A stretch of DNA of 64,000 bases from Adineta vaga. Its lineage: Eukaryota > Rotifera. Shown piece by piece: positions 23,462 to 35,455 of the stretch. How positions within the stretch are numbered: the stretch's first letter is position 1; the number at the start of each line of letters is the position of its first letter. The DNA lies in contig CP075496.1 of assembly GCA_021613535.1 (NCBI GenBank), forward strand, positions 14,198,001 through 14,262,000. The letters run 5' to 3'. A model generated the notes under the pieces. The model was not told the DNA's origin, ran no database searches, and worked only from the letters and a program-made list of their open reading frames with translations. Both the position numbers and the translations under genes were made by a program.

Positions 23462-24702
23462 GTGGTGTATTCAAATAAATTTAACTTAGAAATAGAAAGA
23501 CTTCCTCATCAAGAGTTTTTTACTTCGATTGCCATTAAAATATTAACTTATTAACTTATCTTTTCGTAAATGAAAGTCACTTTCTGTTATTTAATATATT
23601 CAATGAGAATCTTTAGACAAAGAATATTACCTAGACGATTGTATAGTTTTAAAATGAAAATGAACTATAACAATGTTCGATTAAATTTGCTGATGAGTTT
23701 GATTTCTTACACTTTATCAAAGCGAAACATTGATAAGAAGATTGATCTCATGCAGCATTACTGATTAGATTCATATATGTAATATTCCAAAGTTGACTTC
23801 AACTATTCACTTGGAGTGTTTTGAATAATTGAATACTCGAATCAATAGATTAATTTAACTCTCGAGTTTAACACTGCTAGTTTTTTCAGTAGTGTAATAC
23901 TCGAAAGTTGAATTCAACTATTCATTCAGTTATCCACTTGTGCACCCTCCGTAGACGGAGAATTACTCTCTGATAATATACTAATAGTCCGCCGACACCC
24001 ACATCCTCAAGAAACATTAGAAAGGAGAGACAAATATATTGCAAGTTCGACTGTTTTAACGGCAAGAACAACGTTCTTTAAGTGAATCGAAGAGTAAATA
24101 TAATAGGAGAGTTAAAAATTGACTACTACTCGTAAAAACGAAAAAAGGAGGAAGGAAAACTTCCAATATGTCTATCGCGTCGTTTGTTAAAGGTAGGTCT
24201 GCTAAAGTGTCCATGATTTTATTTGAAATACTTAATTATAATGTTTAAACTATTTCAAATGTCTAGAACTCTTTTTAGCAACATTAGTTTATGTGATTTA
24301 AACCGAATCAATCAGTACGTGCAATGCTCTACTGAATGCTTTCCGTGCATAAAAATACTAATTACTTTTGTTTTTGTTTTTGTCTAGAATATTACCTCAA
24401 ACGGGAACAATCCAATTATTCTTCTCTTCTTACATCAACCACCAAGTGAATTCTTATTGTTATTATTGTATTAAATATAATATCTTGATCTTTTTAGAGA
24501 ATCGTGGTCGTGACGGGCTTTCCAGTGTTAATCGAATACTGGAAAAACGTCGTCATACTAGATTAAAAAAGATATTTATTTGGCATGTTTCTCCTTCATC
24601 AGACGAGATATCTTTTATATTATAAAATGATTAAGTAAGACAACTAAGTATATCTCAACTTATATTTATTACATTTAATGGATATTTATTTCGTAAAATT
24701 AT
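23462..24702. other. Intergenic region with direct repeats
   Basis: Holds a pair of imperfect direct repeats (listed separately), a CCGACACCCACATCCTCAAG motif at 23992-24011, and 24169-24625, where short open segments between GT-AG-like sites suggest at most a small gene. One possible exon reads NRGRDGLSSVNRILEKRRHT (24500-24560), but I cannot find a consistent frame from a start codon, so no gene is called. Confidence 0.35.
23779..23928. repeat. Pair of imperfect direct repeats, about 34 bases
   Basis: Copies at about 23779-23812 and 23895-23928 share GTAATA, then AAAGTTGA, then TTCAACTATTCA. A related TTCAACTATTC segment occurs near 59472. Likely part of a dispersed repeat. Confidence 0.55.
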
Positions 24703-25757
24703 TTACTCAAAAACATTACGTTTCGTTTTAATGTCAATTCTTTTTAAAACAGAATTTTCCCGAATGATTTCACTAATTGATGATGTTTCCGTAACATTTG
24801 ATACTAAAGATGCACATTTTTCATCATTTTCTTTTAATAATCCACTGATCATTGTTTGTTCATCGTCTGAATCTGAAGTAAAAATTAAAATAAAAACTTT
24901 TTTGAAATATTTTCATTTCTTTACTTTGTTGAATAAGAGAAGAATTATTTCTATAAGAAAGAAAACAAATGAAATAAATAAAATCTCATGAGAAAAAAAA
25001 ATTACCCAGCAGAATTTGAATGTTTTTTTGATAAAAGTTTTCCATTTGAATCAAATAATTCCGGTCGTAGTTTTCTTAATAAACCAAGTTTTTTCGAATA
25101 AATTTCCTTTAAATTAATATCAGTTTTCTGATTTTGTGATCCTATACAATATTAAATTTAATTATTTGATTAACAAACGAAAAACTTGTTTTATACTTGG
25201 TGAAACTCCAACTGATTCATCAATAAACATTTGTTGTCGATTTTCAAAATCAATTTGATCTTCATGAACAATCAATGGTCGAAGTCTATTCAATAAAATA
25301 AACTTAAAAACAATTCTTCAGTCGAAAAATAAAGATCAACCTTGCTTGTTTTGCAACTTTACGTTTTTTCTGTTGTTTATTTTCAATTGTTTGTTGATTT
25401 TCTAACTGTTGTTTAACTTTTTCATAACAAAGACTAAAATGATTAATCACTTCAATTGTTGAATTTAACAATTCTTCACTTGGATTTATCAAATTCTAAA
25501 TCACAAATAATTTCATTTTTATCAAATCAAACATGGACAAGAAAGAAAAAGGAGACTTTTTTTCTTTGAATAAGATCTTTTGGTTTTGATGATTGTTTAA
25601 ATGGTTGAATTATATAAATATTCGGATCATTTTCATTAAAATCTTTTTCTTCTTCAATTTCTTCTTCTTGTTTTTGATTTGGTGAATTAATTGGTACTAA
25701 TCCACCTAATGTTGATGGATTTGTTGATGCACGTGTTAATGCTGATTTTGTTGTCAT
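24703..25757 (-). CDS. Unrecognised coiled-coil/acidic protein, possible frameshift before last exon
   Basis: Exons 25757-25557, 25495-25341, 25285-25197, 25141-25006 join in phase. A last open segment 24872-24703 (SDDEQTMISGLLKENDEKC through KTKRNVFE and stop) looks coding but needs one leftover base where the previous exon leaves two. Seen: an acidic N-terminal stretch (QKQEEEIEEEKDFNENDP), a helical Lys/Gln-rich segment (YEKVKQQLENQQ, KQQKKRKVAKQ), then NLKEIYSKKLGLLRKLRPEL. Total about 250 residues. No family recognised. The donor of exon 1 (GTCTCC) is weak. The phase conflict sits at a CCC run (25005-25007, + strand), so a one-base homopolymer error is possible. Divergent from GID8. Confidence 0.5.
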
Positions 25758-26351
25758 TATTCAATCGCTTTCTTTCTTTCTTTCTTTTACTTAGCAATGA
25801 AAAACAAATTTCAATGATTGAAATGTTTGTTGAGTTACCAATACCAATAGAATTCTTTTGCAAAAGAAATTGGAGGAAATAAAGAGCATGATGTCGTATT
25901 CATTCGCTTCTCCGTGTTACATAAAAATTATCAGGATTATTATTTTTATGTAAAAAAAGAAATTAGCTTTGAATTATATCATTAGAATGTATAGAAAGAA
26001 ATGTGACAGACAGATATCTTATGTATTTGTAGAACGAAGGTCTTTTTAGGTTTAATGATCAATATCATTAGTAAAATATGTCTAAATTTTTTGTTTAAAA
26101 ACATATTTTGATAAAAGAGAAAAAATGAATACAAATGAATCTAATATTTTCTTTCTGTCTATCATCATTGAAATAGATGTCGTTAGTAATTCTTTAGTGT
26201 TTTCTATTCATTGTTTTCCATTGGTTTGTTAATTGTTCCAATACTTGATTTTATTTTCCTACTTGCTTTTTCCTCTCTCTCTCTGTAAAATCCTTCACTA
26301 ATATATCATCTTAATCTTGTGAACAGCATATCTATACAATTAATAATTCTA
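25758..26351. other. Divergent promoter region upstream of GID8
   Basis: About 590 bases between the divergent starts of the coiled-coil gene (-) and GID8 (+). AT-rich, with CTTTCTTT and CTCTCTCT tracts near 25770 and 26273. No other feature seen. Confidence 0.45.
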
Positions 26352-27362
26352 ATGCACGCACATTTTGCTCAACCAATTCAGGTTTGTTGTCATGTCGTTG
26401 ATTTTTATTTCGATTTAATTTTCATTTCTTTTCAGGCGGCTGCAGCAGTAAGTTATTTTTATTTCAACAGGAAAAGTTGAATTTTTTGAAAAATCAATAG
26501 GCAGCTGTAGCAGCAGCAATGGTTGTTTCAAATACTTCATCAACTTCGTCAACATCTGAACCACATGTTTCAACACCAATTCATCATACAGCAACAAAAA
26601 ACGAATGGATGGAAGCAATTGAACAACAACATTTAGAACGATCAACATTAAATCGATTGATTATTAATTATCTTGTTACGGGTAGAAGATTTTCAAAAAA
26701 AAAGAAGAAAATTTTGTTTTATTTCCGATGTTGTAGAAGGATTTAAAGAAGCAGCAGAAAAATTTGCTGAAGAAGCAGGAATATCATTGAATAATGTTGA
26801 TTTAACATCACTTGATGAACGTTTAAGGATTCGTGAAGCAATTGAAAGTGGAAGAATTCAAGAAGCAATTCATTTAATCAATACCAAAGCACCTGAATTA
26901 CTTGATCAAAATCGACAATTAGCATTCCATTTAAAAGTAAATTTTCCATTAGAATTTCTTCTAATTATTTGTTCCCTTTTCCCTCCTATTTAGCAACAGC
27001 ATCTTATTGAATTAATACGTTCAAATTTAATTGATGATGCATTAAATTACGCACAAATTCATTTAGCTGAATTTGCTGAAGAAGAAATCAAAATGCGTCA
27101 AGAATTAGAAAAAACAATGGCATTACTTGTTTTCGATAAACCATTAGAATCTCCTTATGGTTATTTAATGCAAATATCACATCGACAACAAGTTGCCAAT
27201 GAAATCAATAGTGCATTATTAATCTATCAAAATGATGAATCCGAATCCGATTTATCGATGTTAGTTCGAATGGCGACGTATATGCAAGAAAAATTGGATC
27301 AAAAACAATTACGTTATCCAAAATTAATCGATATTGCCAGTGGAAAATTAGAAGATTCATAA
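26352..27362 (+). CDS. GID8: GID8 (TWA1), CTLH ubiquitin-ligase subunit
   Basis: Scaffold subunit of the GID/CTLH E3 ubiquitin ligase. Exons 26352-26381, 26436-26447, 26501-26681, 26737-26936, 26994-27362 join in frame to 263 codons. Seen: an alanine-rich N-terminus; LisH motif ([20 protein letters not shown]); CTLH segment ([34 protein letters not shown]); then the CRA region ([44 protein letters not shown]). These follow human GID8 almost step for step. The ATG was chosen because two short exons (30 and 12 bases) keep frame into the core; a start at the internal Met in AAAMVVS (26519) is the alternative and would remove the alanine tract. The 12-base exon encodes four alanines. BRD8 follows 145 bases downstream on the same strand. 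Confidence 0.92.
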
Positions 27363-27507
27363 GTTTCTTCTCTCTCTTTCTCTCTTTTTATATAGAAATG
27401 TAAATGTTCATTTGATAATTTGTTTCAAAGAAACATCAAAAATATTCTCTTTAAATAAATTTCGAAAGATTGAATCTCAAAAACAAAATTCCTTTCTTTT
27501 TTTTTAG
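27363..27507 (+). promoter_or_regulatory. GID8-BRD8 intercistronic spacer with acceptor at ATG
   Basis: Holds an AAATAAA-type poly-A signal about 55 bases before the BRD8 start, then CCTTTCTTTTTTTTTAG placed directly against the BRD8 ATG. A splice acceptor abutting the start codon, this close behind an upstream gene, is what a spliced-leader acceptor in an operon would look like. SL trans-splicing is known in bdelloids. Inference only. Confidence 0.5.
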
Positions 27508-29724
27508 ATGACATTTAATTGGACAACAAAAGAAAAAATCGTTTTAATTTCGGATATTTTGGAATTTGGTGATCAACAAGAAAGTTGGACAACCATTTCC
27601 AATGATCTTCTACGAACATTTTCCACTAATCTAGTTTCATCTCAAATAAAAAAAGACGGACGTTATGCAATTAAAGTTTGTTTTTCATGAAATACATTTT
27701 CCTTTTCACAATTTTCTTGTAGAATTGTAGACTAATCTATAAACAATTAATTGATCATTATAAACCTGAATGGATGGAACATAGTTCGACAAATGGATTA
27801 AAATTACCATTAGCAAAATATATTTGGATACAATTAAAATCGATTTATCAAGCAGAATTAACCTATCAATTAAATGAAAGTAGAAAAAAACTAACAGAAT
27901 TTTGTCTTCAATTAGAAAATGCAGTGAAGAAAAAGTCAAATACAAATGAATCAACGAATACGTATGTTTAATCTTTTGAGTTAAAGTTTTTGAAAGAATA
28001 TTCTTTTTTTTTAGATCTTTACCAATGGATGTAACAATATCGGAGAATACTAATCAAGAAAATGAACAACAGGAAGAAAAACCTTCGACTATAGAACTTG
28101 TTCCTTTGGTAAGGATTGATTGACAATCTTTTTTTCTTAAGATGTCTGTTGTTTGTTTTAGTTATCTCAGTTAGACGTACCGGTTGCATCGAATGAACCT
28201 GTTCAAACGAGTTTATCCAGTGAAATCAATTCAAGTAAATGAATAAACGAAATCTTTGTTATAATAAATTTCTTGATTTAGTAGCTTCATCAATATCGGA
28301 GACTTCTAAAGAACCAAATTCGATATCAAATCATTTAACTTCAGATCAAACATTCATCAAAGATGAACCAGAGATTCAAGAACAAATTCATATTGAGATT
28401 TCTTCAAATCTCATTGAAAATGAGACAAATCCTCAACCAGCCTCTTTAACAATCTCACCTAATTTAAAACAAAGTACTCTTTCTCCAAAAGAACAAGAAA
28501 TATCTCATCGATCATCATTTGATTCTTCATCTTCTTCAACATTAATCAATCCATCTGATCATTCAACATTCGTACCTCAATCAACAACAACAACAATACC
28601 ACTTCCTGAATCAGCTTCATCATCGCGGTCAACATCACGAACAAGTTCAGAAACAAAAATCGATTCTGTAAAAGTAAAATTCAATTCTTTTCTGACCTTT
28701 TTATTCACTTCTTTTCCAAAAGGTTATTCCAACTACAACATCAAAATATCATGTTTATTTCTCTCCAATAAATTCAATCAATAACACTAATAATCCAACT
28801 CCAATAAATAAACCAAAACCAAAACGTAAAATCAACGATGAACCTGAAATTGAATCAAATAATCAATTAGAACTTTCATCTTCATCGACTGAGCAAACGA
28901 AATCAACTTCAATAACTGCTCCGATGACTCGTCGTTCAATTAATACACGTTCAGTACCAAATACAGCTGCTGAACAAGAAGAAGAAAAGGCTCGACGGTT
29001 AGAACAAAAATTTATAAGAAAGAAAAACTGAAATTTTATTGATTTTGTTTTTAGATTCTCTTTAATGATTTCAGAAAATCCCAATAGTTGGCAATCACAA
29101 GCGTTAGCTATTATTCAATTTATTGTTGCACATAAGTAAATTTTTTTTGGAATATTTTTAAAAATTTAGAAAGAAAAATCTTATCTATCCGATTGAGTTT
29201 CTTCGAAGAATGTTAGACTTCTTATATATGAATAGAGCATGAATTGAAATATAAATGTAAGTTTTATTTAATTTTAGACAAGGTTATCTATTCGAACATG
29301 AAATAACCGATGAAATTGCACCGAAATATCATCAATTTATTCGACGTCCAATTGCAGTTGATACAATTCGTAGAAATCTTGAATCAAATGAATATCAAAC
29401 TAAAGAATATTTCAAACGAGATATATTCTTAATGTTATACAATGCAATGAAATATAATCCACGTCATCATCATGTTCATCGATCAGCTAGACTTCTCTTT
29501 AATCTTATTTTACCATTTTTTCAAGTAAATCTTTATTTTCAATAAAAATAAGTGTTTCTATTCTTACTTTGTAGTTACCTTCTCAAGATATTCAAGCACA
29601 AATAATAACAAAACATAATGTATCGATGTCAACTGATCCATCACTTGCTAAACGAAAACGATTAAATGTAAGATTGAATGAAAAAAGTGATTTTTCATAA
29701 GACAATTTTGTTTATTTTTAGTGA
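27508..29724 (+). CDS. BRD8: BRD8, bromodomain subunit of NuA4/TIP60 complex
   Basis: Exons 27508-27675, 27723-27961, 28015-28108, 28162-28234, 28282-28673, 28723-28997, 29055-29135, 29278-29524, 29575-29667, 29722-29724 give 554 residues. Seen: N-terminal SANT-like segment (WTTKEKIVLISDILEFGDQQ, SWTTISNDL), a basic helical stretch, a long Ser/Thr/Pro-rich middle, then a bromodomain (HEITDEIAPKYHQFIRRPI, VDTIRRNLES, FKRDIFLMLYNAMKYNPRHH). The IAPxYHxxIxRP and ML-xNAxxYN motifs match BRD8, a subunit of the TIP60 acetyltransferase complex that binds acetylated histones. Shorter than vertebrate BRD8. The last exon contains only the TGA stop; if that intron is retained, the protein gains 11 residues before TAA. 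The conserved Asn is present. Confidence 0.9.
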
Positions 29725-30336
29725 TCAATGGGTTGTTTTTCCTTTGGAAAATTTATTTGTTTGAATAACAAATAATCTTAGTCGTGTGCAATGGAATTTA
29801 TTTTCTATTTCGAATGATATATTCAATAAACACTGTCGAAAACGTTTGTTTTCATGAAAATGTCTCATTTCATATCATGTTGTTTAAATAAACGAGATTG
29901 ATCAAACGATATTCACTTAAATATAGAAAGAATAACAAAGTTTATGATATATTTGTTGTAAACATGAAATATTTGTCAAGAAGACAGATCTTGAACTAAT
30001 ATTAAAGTTCATTAAGTTTTATAGTTTGGAATAATTATTATGAACGAGAAGAAAAACAAAGACTATGACTCGACAGAAAAAGAGGAATGGAGATATCGTT
30101 CTTCGTTTCTCTCGTGGATTATTTTGCAGTTCTAATCTCTATTTTTTTGATAACAATATATAAAATATTGTGTCAGGAGAAGATTTTGGCTTTCATTGTT
30201 GACTTTTAATGAATCATTTTTGACGAGATAAGCATCGTTTTTGTGCTATATAATATCACCATTCCTTTCTTTTCTATTCACCATCAGTTAAAAGTACAAC
30301 TTGATATTTTACTTAATTTAACAACAGAAAATCATC
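29725..30336. other. Spacer between BRD8 and BRI3-like gene
   Basis: About 610 AT-rich bases. AATAAA-type signals occur near 29825 and 29889. No further coding sequence recognised; the promoter of the next gene is presumably in the last part. Confidence 0.45.
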
Positions 30337-30681
30337 ATGGAAGAATATAATAAGCAACAAAATTATGGTCCACCACCTTACGGAGGAGATTCTGGTTATT
30401 GTCCACCACCTCCTGCTATGAATCCTGGTTATTGTCCTCCACCTCCACCGACCACTGTCATTTATCAAACAGGAAATTGTCCAGCATGTCGTGTAAGTTG
30501 ATTTCTTTAGATAATAATCTTGATTTGTTTTTAATGGATTCATTTTTAGCAAGGTATTTTATCTTCTAATGTCACATGTTTAGGTGTTTGTTGTGCTATT
30601 TTTCTTTTTCCTATTGGTCTTGTTTGTTTATTCTTATTACAAGAACAAAGATGTTCACATTGTGGATATTGTTCATCATAA
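30337..30681 (+). CDS. BRI3-like small membrane protein
   Basis: Two exons (30337-30492, 30550-30681) give 95 residues. Seen: a Pro/Gly/Tyr-rich N-terminal half with PPPYGGDSGYCPPPP repeats and PPPPPTTVIYQTG; a CPACR motif; a hydrophobic segment (TCLGVCCAIFLFPIGLVCLFLL); and a C-terminal QEQRCSHCGY. The order proline-rich tail, CPxCR, membrane segment, RCxxCG matches brain protein I3 (BRI3), a lysosomal/endosomal membrane protein, and the broader LITAF-like style of small Cys-flanked membrane proteins. Function in BRI3 itself is poorly defined. The ORF is complete with good splice sites. Confidence 0.78.
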
Positions 30682-31473
30682 ACAAATGAGTATTTTTGCG
30701 ATTTTTCAAAATATATTTGTTGTAACAATGATGCGAAAATTCTTTCAAATAAACTTCTATTCAATTTCATTGAAACAATGTCTTTCTGATCAAATATTGA
30801 ACATTTAGAATTCGAAAAGAATCAAAATAAATCTATCCAGGTTTATCAATAGAATAGATAACAAGAATTATTTACAAAGGAAGTTTGACATTTTTATCAA
30901 CATAAAAATAATATTGACCTTAAAATTCTATGCCATACTTTTCATAGAATTAGCACTTTTATATTGTAGACACGTTCATTAGTTTTGAGAATTACGCAAA
31001 TCAGATTAATGAGATAGTTTTGAAAATAAAATTTTCCTAATGAAATATTAAATAATTAACTCAAATACCACATATTGTTTTTTTTAGAGATAAAAACTCA
31101 TTTATCATGTTTTACTGATAATTATTAAAATATAAGTGTATATTCATATAAGAACTTTAGACAAAAATACTTTCGAATTTATATATACATATACAATATG
31201 TGAACAATATAATTAAATTAATTATCATTCGTATGATTGACTGCGAAATTGTAATCATTTTTTAAAATAATTTTACTTTGTCGTAGAATTGTATCGATTT
31301 TAAGATTGAATATTTACGAAGGAGAAGTAACATGTGTATGTAAAGAAACAAATATTTACTTTGACAAACATGTTCTGACGTTAGACGATGACGACAGATG
31401 CATTCATATCTTTTATAACATATGAAAACCTGATTTTAATGCCTACAATTACTTTCAATCTTCAACATATTAG
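30682..31473. other. Intergenic region, nothing seen
   Basis: About 790 bases of AT-rich sequence with no ORF, RNA gene or repeat that I can support. Confidence 0.45.
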
Positions 31474-31701
31474 GCCAATATTATGATATTACAGATGATT
31501 ATTCACTTAATCGATTTATATATAAAGCAAGTAAGGTATGGTATCGACATATCAATTTCAATATTCTAGTCTGTGACATTACCATTCGATTGTTCACCAT
31601 ATAAAAATGACCGAGAAATTCTTTTCAATCTTGGTTTTTCGGTTCCATTAAAACCTTATTCAATTGAATATGATGCAACAAAAATATTATGGAAATAATA
31701 A
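31474..31701 (+). pseudogene. Two-exon gene fragment, unrecognised
   Basis: After an ATATTAG acceptor, an open segment reads QYYDITDDYSLNRFIYKASK and meets a GTATGG donor. After a TTCTAG acceptor at 31569 it continues SVTLPFDCSPYKNDREILF then FSVPLKPYSIEYDATKILWK and stops. The intron would be only about 34 bases, shorter than its neighbours. No start codon or upstream exons are visible. The codon pattern looks protein-like, but I cannot name a family; probably the 3' end of a lost gene. Confidence 0.3.
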
Positions 31702-32555
31702 CTATGCTTTCTTATCTATAGAACAAAAAAAAGTTCTTCCTCATGTCCGATAATTATTTATGCGCATCAATTGCAGTCAAGCATACATATGACTTTTTAT
31801 TAGATAAAAAAGATGTCACAAGTTAAATTATGAAAGATAAATACCGGTGGTTTTAATGTTTTCATATTAAATTTGATAAAATGCTTTATAATGTAAGTGT
31901 TATTAATGAAAATCTAAGCGTTTGATTTGAAACACTTTGACTATATTAACGCGATAAGCTATGACATACCAGATCCATAAATAAAATAACACATACATCG
32001 AATCTTTACAAAATTAAAATTTGTGCATAGGGATATTATTTCCATATCTGGAAAGTTCAAACAAATTCTATCAATACTTTCCTTTGACAAGAAACCAGTT
32101 TAGTAAAATGGATTTGAAACATGTGAACTGTTCTATTTCGGCTTAACTTGCACAAGATACTATCTACTGAAACGTATCTGGCATATTCATGTGATCTATA
32201 ATAAATCCATTTATACTTTTGGGTCAAGTGCAGTGTGCTCATAACATCTCTTTTCACGCTCAGGTCGAGTGTTTGTGCAATGTGCTAGGGTGGTTACAGT
32301 ACACTAATGACAATATTAGTTCACTTTCAGTCTGTTCATAGTCAGATCATGCACATTGTTCTATTTATCAATGAAAAAGATTTAAGACAAGAAGAAAAAT
32401 AATACCAGACACTCATCATTGCATAACATGACTATACAAATATTATTCTCATAGATGGACGTAAACAAAAAATATGTTGCGTACATATATATATATATAT
32501 ATATATATGTTGAGAAAGCATAAGAAATCATTAAGGTGAAATATAATCATTATAT
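31702..32555. other. Intergenic region with (TA)n repeat
   Basis: AT-rich; a (AT)n microsatellite of about 24 bases lies at 32485-32508, just upstream of the F-box gene. Nothing else recognised. Confidence 0.5.
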
Positions 32556-34246
32556 ATGAACATGATAGAGAACAAGGATATTAATATACTTCATTTACCA
32601 GATGAAATATTGCTATTTATTTTCAATAAATTAAGTATGATCAATAGGCTGTATTCACTGACAGATGTAAATCAACGGTTTAATCGATTAGCACTTGATT
32701 CTTTTTTCATACATCATCTAGACTTTTCGATTGATTCATTAGAAATCCAAAAATCTTTAGAATATGTTCACATGCTTGATAGAATTTGCTCCAAAATTTC
32801 ACCTGAAATTAAAGAGAGAGTAACTGAACTTACTCTAGAGCCACTTTCTATAAAGCGTGTTCTTGATGTTATCGATTATCCTCAACTTCATTCGTTATTA
32901 TTTGTCAATTTTCCATCCAAAATACTCTCACAACATTTAGCAGGTATTGTTTTAATAATTTGATTGGATGAATTAGTGATGTCTTTGTTTTTTCATTCTA
33001 GATGAGACAATATTATCCATCATCAATCGAATAACAAATATTACTGTGGGTATCGATACTCAAGAAACCGAAACATATAATGAAGATGAAGCAAACATCT
33101 TTGAATTGATATTATTACATAGTAAATGTTTAAATGATTTGACATTTCGTAAATCTTCAAGAGAATATCAAATAAGTCCATCTGTGAATATTCCGAATAG
33201 AAAATATCTATCTTCGTCTCTTTCAAAATTGAACATAGAAGTTAATACTTTTGATGATTGTCTTTATCTTCTTAATGGATGTCTTCCATCTTTATCAACG
33301 TTGATCATTTATATCTGTAAAATTTACTATTCACGACTCCGAATAGATAACACAGTAAGTGTAAATATAATTGCCAATGATTAATTGATTATCTAATTCT
33401 TTTTAGACAAAACTTTGTAAATTGAAATGTTTTTCATTATCAACAGAACGGTATACAACTTCCTTTGATAGACATATTGTTCCATTACTTCAACGAATGT
33501 TATACCTTGAAGAACTAACATTATTTCTTCCAGTGATAAGACATAAATCACGTTATATTGATGGTAATCAATTGTATGATGAAGTTCTTAGCTATATGCC
33601 ACGGCTAAATCAATTTATCTTCAGTATACATACTCATATGACGACTAAGTTTACTACAACAATAACAGAGCTTCAATCAAATTCAGACATGCGGAAAAGT
33701 TTTATTAAACATGGATTTCAATCATTTGATACATGTTCCGACGATGAAATTATAGGACATACAGCCAATTGTTATGTTTATTCCCTTCCATATCGATTCA
33801 AGTACTTCTTATATCTCGGTGCCTGTTTTCAAGGCGGAAAATTCGATAATGTACGATTTTTATACATGACGGATAAAGTTTCATTTGGACATCGATTATT
33901 TAAAATAATTTCTGAAGATTTTCCTTTTCTTAAAAAGTTAATAATATTTAATTATTCAGAACAAGAAGATAAGCCACTTCATTCATCTACATTAATTATA
34001 TTTAATCATTTAATTGAACTCAATTTATCGTGTGCACATTCTGACTATATCATGCAATTTCTTGCTGATAAAATAACACGCCTACCAAGTTTAACAAGAC
34101 TGGAAGTCAGCTATGAAAAATTATTAACTTTAACAAATTATTTTACAGATGATGTAGCGCGTCTCAATTGCCAAAAAGTCAAGTCAATAAATATAAACAG
34201 ATTCGTTTATACACAAAAATTTTATTCATATTTTCCTTCATTGTAA
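32556..34246 (+). CDS. F-box protein (bdelloid-expanded family)
   Basis: Exons 32556-32943, 33002-33354 and 33407-34246 join to 526 residues. Seen: an N-terminal F-box (ILHLPDEILLFIFNKLSMIN, LTDVNQRFNRLALDSFF) followed by a long region with leucine-spaced segments (LHSLLFVNFPSK, LNDLTFRK, LEELTLFLPVI, FLKKLIIFNY, LIELNLSCAH, LTRLEVSYEKLL) that resemble irregular LRRs. F-box proteins act as substrate adaptors of SCF ubiquitin ligases; the LRR-like part would bind the target. All junctions keep frame and no stops interrupt. Bdelloid genomes carry many such genes and the substrate cannot be inferred. The next LRR fragment downstream is in a different style and probably separate. Confidence 0.8.
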
Positions 34247-34399
34247 ATATTAGATTTAAAGAAAGTAATAGAACTTCATCAAATCATATCGTAAAAATCA
34301 AATGAATCTTTAGCTGATATAATATACGATAATGATGATGTTTGAAAATAAAATTGAAGTAGTTTATTATATAGATTAATCAAAATATATTCCAATTTA

Positions 34400-35007
34400 T
34401 CTATTTTGTCTTAAATATTTACGATCATTACATATATTAAATTCAAGTTTTTATCATTCGAAACTGGATGACAAATCAGCGTATACAATTCCATTAGAAA
34501 TTGGGGAATTGGCATCGACATTCAGATTTCTATCAGAGTCTGACTTTGCTTGAAATATTAAAGATCAGCAATAATGAACTTAATTCATTACCAACTACTC
34601 TTCGACAATGTATCAAACTCAATGATATTGATGTGTCTTATAATGCAATTCAATCACTTTCAGCACTCGAAGGATTACCATCACTGAAATTCTTATTTAC
34701 AACAAACTGCCAGATAAAGAAAATTCCACGTAACTTGCCAACAATTAAATATTTTCTTTCATCCAAGAATAATATCGACAGTTTAGATGGTGTGAACACA
34801 TTAAATACTCAATCAACCAAAGAAAAAACATTTAATTTCCACAGAAATAAGATTACAAAAGAAATTAAACAGATCAAAACTTTAGAAAATTTTCATTTAT
34901 CATACAATCAATTAAAAGATGTACCAGAAGAGATCTACAGTATACAATGTTTAGACTTTCTTGCAATTTATGCTAACCTCTTCACTACGGAACAACTTAA
35001 CAACTAA
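34400..35007 (+). pseudogene. Leucine-rich-repeat protein fragment, frameshifted
   Basis: One frame gives YHSKLDDKSAYTIPLEIGEL; after a shift near 34520-34540 the next frame reads LTLLEILKISNNELNSLPTT and RQCIKLNDIDVSYNAIQSL, then further LRR units (LPTIKYFLSSKNNIDSL, LENFHLSYNQLKDVPEEI) to TAA at 35007. These are the 22-24 residue, Leu/Pro-ended repeats of the LRRC40/SHOC2 type. There is no ATG before the repeats, and a frame change splits the first ones. Called as a pseudogene or 5'-truncated gene. Clearly different from the 28-residue repeats at 16.5 kb. Confidence 0.55.
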
Positions 35008-35455
35008 ATCATCCACATCTTCAAATATCATCCGATAGATATATTCTAATTGAAATCTTAATTAAAGAAAAATGTTTTCCAACAATCTATTTTCACTAAA
35101 TCTTATGATTTCTTACGTTCATCCAATATTTTCATTTATTATTTTCATCATCACGTCCTCAAGTATTCTACATCTCGTAAAACAGAAGTATTCAACAAAA
35201 AGAAAAAAGGAAAAAACCAAAACATATAAAAACTCTTTTTCGATATGAAGAAAGATCCCAGAAAAAAAAACTCTTCATATATCTATAATCAACTAAATCC
35301 TAACGAAATGAAATCCAAAAAAGAAAAAAGAAACCACAATGTAATACAATTTTCAATGTACTATCGTCATTTCAATAAGTAAACACACACACATATACAC
35401 ACGCAATATAAGATAATATAAAATGAATTATTTACACATGAAGAATTTCATTTTC
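35008..35455. other. Convergent spacer
   Basis: About 450 A-rich bases between the LRR fragment (+) and the RBFOX-like gene (-). Probably the 3' UTR of the latter (its poly-A signal would read TTTATT on the + strand). Contains a short (CA)n run near 35384-35392. Confidence 0.45.

Noticed and set aside
24169-24625. Possible small multi-exon gene starting MSIASFVK
   Set aside because: The candidate exons cannot be joined in a single phase that uses the best-looking last exon.
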